Shown one piece after another: positions 60,987 to 64,000 of a stretch of DNA of 64,000 nt. Position numbers and translations under genes: made by a program. The stretch lies in the NCBI GenBank assembly GCA_934100165.1, contig CAKOPN010000002.1:142773-206772 (forward strand). Direction: 5' to 3'. Each line of letters begins with the position of its first letter. Position 1 is the first letter of the stretch. The notes under the pieces were generated by a model, which was not told the origin of the DNA, searched no databases, and saw only the letters and a list, made by a program, of their open reading frames with translations. The stretch is from an uncultured Bacilli bacterium (GTDB taxonomy: Bacteria > Bacillota_I > Bacilli_A > RF39 > UBA660).

Positions 60987-61192
60987 AAATTCTTTTCTAT
61001 TTAGATAAAATTAAAAGATAATAGAATGATTACTAAGTGCTTATAATTGTAAATAATGTGACTAGACCAATAGACGTATTGCAATAGAGAATATTACTCC
61101 ATGTAATGGACAACATGTTGTATATGCTAAAAAATGGTTAGAAAAGAAAGAAAAAAAGATTTTCAGAGGAGATTTTAATTTTCTTTTTTTTA
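60987..61192 (+). other. Intergenic region with a possible coding fragment
   Basis: About 200 A/T-rich bases. A frame around 61080-61180 reads ENITPCNGQHVVYAKKWLEKKEKK, which looks protein-like, but it has neither a start codon nor a recognisable family. It could be a gene remnant. Nothing else is seen. Confidence 0.3.
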
Positions 61193-61201
61193 TGTTATAA
61201 T
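61193..61201 (+). promoter_or_regulatory. Extended -10 promoter of the second ligase-kinase pair
   Basis: TGTTATAAT, an extended -10, lies 29 bases before the ligase ATG. No good -35 is seen, as is common with extended -10 sites. Confidence 0.55.
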
Positions 61202-61229
61202 TTTGATAACGTGAGGGGAGTGGTTATTT

Positions 61230-63089
61230 ATGGATAAAAGCTTTCTAATTTCTTTAAAAAATAAGATAAGTTCATTATCTGATGAAGACAAAATTGAGAG
61301 AGATAAATATTTGAAAGGAATCTCAACTGGAGAAATATATGGTCCTAGTACAGGATATTCTTCTATTGATAAACCTTGGCTTAAATATTATGATGATGAA
61401 ATTTTTTCTTCTTTTGTTCCTAATATGTCGGCATATGATTTTTTAATGTATGAAAATAGTGAAAATATGGGCAATAATGCTTTATACTATTTTGGTAAAA
61501 AATATTCATATACTGATTTAAAAGAAAAAATCGCTGAAGTTGAGAAAAGTTTTCGTTCACTTGGTGTAAAAAAAGGTGATATTGTTTCTGTAGCAATTCC
61601 AAATGGTCCTGAAAATGTTTTCGTTTTTTATGCATTAAACAAAATTGGTGCAACAGTAAATATGATTGATCCAAGAATAAAGGATGAAATGTTAACTTCT
61701 TTATTAAATGATACTGACTCTAAAATTATGGTTGGTTGTGATTTGTTTGCAGAAAATATTGCTAATGTTGTAGATAATACATGTTTGGACAAGGTTATTA
61801 TGACTTCACCATCAATTTCTCTTCCACCTATAGTGAAGCAGTTATATAGCTTAAATTCAAAAGTAAAAAAAGTTGAACATGAGAAATTTGAAGACTGGAA
61901 TAAATTTATTTCTAGAAGATATGATGAAGATGAAACTTTAGAACAAAAACCAGATGAAGATACTCCAGCTTGCATACTATACACAAGTGGTACAACTGGA
62001 AAACCAAAAGGAGTAGTACTTACTAATAAAGTGTTTAATAACATGGCAGTTCAATATCAAAATATTGGTATGTATTATAATGAGAATGATAAATTCATGA
62101 ACCAAGTTCCACCATTTCTTGCATATAATACTATTTTGTCTACACATATGCCGTTATGTATGGGCTTTAATATTGTTATGTTTCCAAATTATGAACCAGA
62201 GAATTTTGCAAAAAATGTAATGAAATATAAAATAAATCATGTTTTGGCAGGACCAGCTGATTGGAGTAATTTTTTAGAAAATCCAAAAGTTAAAAAAGGC
62301 GATTTGAGTCATTTATATACAATGGGTAGCGGAAGTGCCAAATTAAGTGAACCTAAAAAAGAAGAAATAAACAAATTGATTCATGAAAGAGGCGGAAAAT
62401 ATAAAATCTTAGAGGGATATGGAATGACAGAAGTTGGTTCTGCTGCTTGTTCTGCTCTTCCTAATATAAATATTCCTAATAGTGTTGGGGTACCACTTCC
62501 AAAGATGACTATTGGAATATTTGAAGAAGATAGTGATAACGAGTTAATGTACGGCCAAGAAGGCGATATATGTATAACAGGTCCTACTGTTATGAAAGAA
62601 TATTTTGATAACGAAGAGGCTACAAACGAAACTTTGATACGTCATAGCGATGGTACATACTGGATTCATACTAATGATATAGGTTGCATGGATGATGAAG
62701 GAAGATTGTATTTAAAGGGACGAAAAAGTCGTAATATTACAAGATATGATGGTATTAAAATTTCACCATATGATATAGAAAATGTTATAGAAAAAATCGA
62801 TGATGTTAATGACTGTTGTGTAGTTGCTGTTGATGATTTAGAGCATGGTAGTGGCTCTGTTCCTCATATAAATGTTGTGCAAAGTGAAGAATCTCTTCTT
62901 TCTGAGGAAGAACTTAAGAGCTTAGTTTTGGATAAATGTAATGAGAAATTATCTTCAAAATACTGTATTGGAGCTATTACTGTAAGGGATGAGTTACCTT
63001 TAACACCTGTAGGCAAGACAGATTTTAGAAAGTTAAGCGATATGTGTAATAAAGAGAATAAGGGCTTGGTAAAACAAAAAGGTTTATAA
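61230..63089 (+). CDS. ANL-superfamily acyl-adenylating ligase, second copy
   Basis: 619 residues. Canonical motifs: ILYTSGTTGKPKGV (A3, near 250-262), LEGYGMTEVGS (A5), IHTNDIGCMDDEGRLYLKGRKSRNI (A7/A8) and LPLTPVGKTDF (A10, catalytic Lys). Its P-loop is textbook, unlike its relative at 31178. It activates a carboxylic acid to acyl-AMP, probably for CoA transfer; the substrate is unknown. GAGGGGAG precedes the ATG. Its stop is only 15 bases before the start of a hybrid-type histidine kinase, so the two are co-transcribed and probably act together. Confidence 0.9.
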   Translation: MDKSFLISLKNKISSLSDEDKIERDKYLKGISTGEIYGPSTGYSSIDKPWLKYYDDEIFSSFVPNMSAYDFLMYENSENMGNNALYYFGKKYSYTDLKEKIAEVEKSFRSLGVKKGDIVSVAIPNGPENVFVFYALNKIGATVNMIDPRIKDEMLTSLLNDTDSKIMVGCDLFAENIANVVDNTCLDKVIMTSPSISLPPIVKQLYSLNSKVKKVEHEKFEDWNKFISRRYDEDETLEQKPDEDTPACILYTSGTTGKPKGVVLTNKVFNNMAVQYQNIGMYYNENDKFMNQVPPFLAYNTILSTHMPLCMGFNIVMFPNYEPENFAKNVMKYKINHVLAGPADWSNFLENPKVKKGDLSHLYTMGSGSAKLSEPKKEEINKLIHERGGKYKILEGYGMTEVGSAACSALPNINIPNSVGVPLPKMTIGIFEEDSDNELMYGQEGDICITGPTVMKEYFDNEEATNETLIRHSDGTYWIHTNDIGCMDDEGRLYLKGRKSRNITRYDGIKISPYDIENVIEKIDDVNDCCVVAVDDLEHGSGSVPHINVVQSEESLLSEEELKSLVLDKCNEKLSSKYCIGAITVRDELPLTPVGKTDFRKLSDMCNKENKGLVKQKGL

Positions 63090-63104
63090 AGGAGTGATAC
63101 TTTA

Positions 63105-64000
63105 ATGACGGCTAGTATTATTTTTTCTGTTTGTAGTTTTGTTTATCTAATTATGATTTTTGCTATATATTTATCGAAAGCTCATATAAAGAATGAAGAA
63201 AATAGAATTTATTTGTGGCTTTTAATAACAAACTTTGTAGGATTAGTGGTAGAAATTGCTTCAACAATTTTTAAATATAAATTTCCTGATATGGATATAA
63301 TTTTCAATGTATTGTTACGTTTTATTATGGTTTATTTTGTTACGTGGCCTTTTCTTTTCTTGCTATATATCATAACCGTTTCAAAAGATAGAGATATTAA
63401 AATGAATGTGGCAATTCCTTTCCTTACCTTAGAATGTTTACTTTCATTTTTGCTACCACTTAATGTGCAATATTCTAATGGGGTTGTTGTTTATACTTAT
63501 GGTATGAGTGTTATTTTTACTTATATAGTAGGAGCATGTGACATCGTTTTATGTTTATATTTCTTAATTAGATATCATAGTGTTATGGGTAAAAAGAAAA
63601 TGATACCTGTTATATTATTTTTAGTGTTATATACTATTGCAGCAATAATAGCTATGAATAATCCAGATTTACTTATAATATCTAGTGTGGAAACTTTAAT
63701 TACTGTCCTTATGTATCATACAATAGAGAATCCCGATTTAAAAGTTATAACAGAACTTAATATTGCGAAAGATCAAGCAGAGAAAGCAAACAGAGCTAAG
63801 AGTGATTTCTTATCAAGTATGTCCCATGAGATAAGGACACCATTAAATGCAATCGTTGGGTTATCTGAAGATATGAAAGAAAAAGATGAATGCCCTGAGA
63901 GTATGAAAGAAGATTTAGAAGATGTTGTTTCAGCATCTAGAACTCTTCTAGAAATCGTTGGAAATATAATGGATATAAGCAAAATAGAAAGTGACAAGAT
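63105..64000 (+). CDS. Histidine kinase paired with the second ligase (cut by window end)
   Basis: At least 298 residues; the frame is open at the window edge. The start ATG at 63105 has AAAGGAG upstream. Residues 1-~205 form six to seven membrane helices with no large outside domain, followed by [55 protein letters not shown], with phospho-accepting His241. The junction 'YHTIENPD.K...[32 protein letters not shown]' is nearly identical to that of the kinase at 33104. The ATPase and any receiver/HPt lie beyond the window. Confidence 0.9.
   Translation, partial: MTASIIFSVCSFVYLIMIFAIYLSKAHIKNEENRIYLWLLITNFVGLVVEIASTIFKYKFPDMDIIFNVLLRFIMVYFVTWPFLFLLYIITVSKDRDIKMNVAIPFLTLECLLSFLLPLNVQYSNGVVVYTYGMSVIFTYIVGACDIVLCLYFLIRYHSVMGKKKMIPVILFLVLYTIAAIIAMNNPDLLIISSVETLITVLMYHTIENPDLKVITELNIAKDQAEKANRAKSDFLSSMSHEIRTPLNAIVGLSEDMKEKDECPESMKEDLEDVVSASRTLLEIVGNIMDISKIESDK

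Noticed and set aside
61070..61190. Protein-like fragment ENITPCNGQHVVYAKKWLEKK before the second ligase
   Set aside because: No start codon, a stop soon upstream and no family match; noted only as a possible remnant.
1..64000. Genetic code 4 (UGA read as Trp)
   Set aside because: Genes are full length under the standard bacterial code and use TGG for Trp; no in-frame TGA was needed to complete a protein.
1..64000. CRISPR arrays, insertion sequences, prophage or rRNA
   Set aside because: No regularly spaced repeats, transposase or integrase motifs, phage structural genes or rRNA segments were seen.

Overview
The window is AT-rich chromosomal DNA from a low-GC Gram-positive bacterium. Evidence for Bacilli-type Firmicutes is PolC plus a short DnaE, a T-box before asnS, a CIRCE-type operator, a CarD regulator, a phosphoketolase, a YfhO-type membrane protein, two D-Ala-D-Ala carboxypeptidases (so it has peptidoglycan) and sortase-built pili. 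My best guess is an uncultured gut lineage near the Mycoplasmatota/RF39 or Erysipelotrichales; this is inference. Trp is written TGG throughout. Among the 45 gene ends I could read, 32 are TAA, 13 are TAG and none is TGA, so UGA looks nearly unused both as stop and as sense.

Layout. 1-9.5 kb: tail of an ABC permease, helD, htpG with a CIRCE-like operator, an exported protein, carD (minus) with a terminator-like leader, pyrimidine-nucleoside phosphorylase, a VanY-type carboxypeptidase (minus) and a PBP5-type carboxypeptidase. 9.6-10.1 kb: a Nudix remnant and a small protein. 10.2-20.7 kb: a pilus island with a coiled-coil protein, signal peptidase I, a VWA tip adhesin (LPETG), a backbone pilin (LPTTG), a class C sortase, a minor pilin (NPRTG) and a sortase-fold protein that has lost all three catalytic residues; after a terminator comes a second VWA adhesin (NPSTG). 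20.8-25.2 kb: a zinc-ribbon/C11 protease, a membrane-anchored serpin and a frameshifted carbohydrate-binding relic. 25.3-29.9 kb: phosphoketolase and a small protein / membrane-bound HTH regulator / secreted protein group.

30.1-35.4 kb: a three-gene unit of PlsC-like acyltransferase, acyl-adenylating ligase and hybrid histidine kinase (TM-HisKA-HATPase-REC-HPt). The ligase plus kinase pair occurs again at 61.2-64.0 kb, where the window cuts the kinase. The arrangement resembles the RpfB/RpfC logic of diffusible fatty-acid signalling in Xanthomonas and is my main candidate for an undescribed system. A lone CheY-like receiver at 47.0 kb is a possible phosphate acceptor.

35.5-50.8 kb is mostly housekeeping: a 3D-domain wall protein, tex, a P-loop protein, trpS with a Cys cluster suggesting an Fe-S site, a polysaccharide deacetylase, T-box/asnS, a lipoprotein, a DUF1538 membrane protein with a tandem PII-like partner, a DUF308 protein, a PIG-L deacetylase and YfhO. 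tRNA-Leu(UAA) follows. 51-60 kb carries dnaE, an unrecognised gene and an unusually long polC. 60-61 kb holds a DUF1003 protein and a tiny thioredoxin-fold gene whose start codon appears to be ATA.

Most genes are followed by clear rho-independent terminators, so transcription units are short. The exceptions are the pilus operon, the acyltransferase-ligase-kinase unit, DUF1538-PII and HTH-secreted protein.
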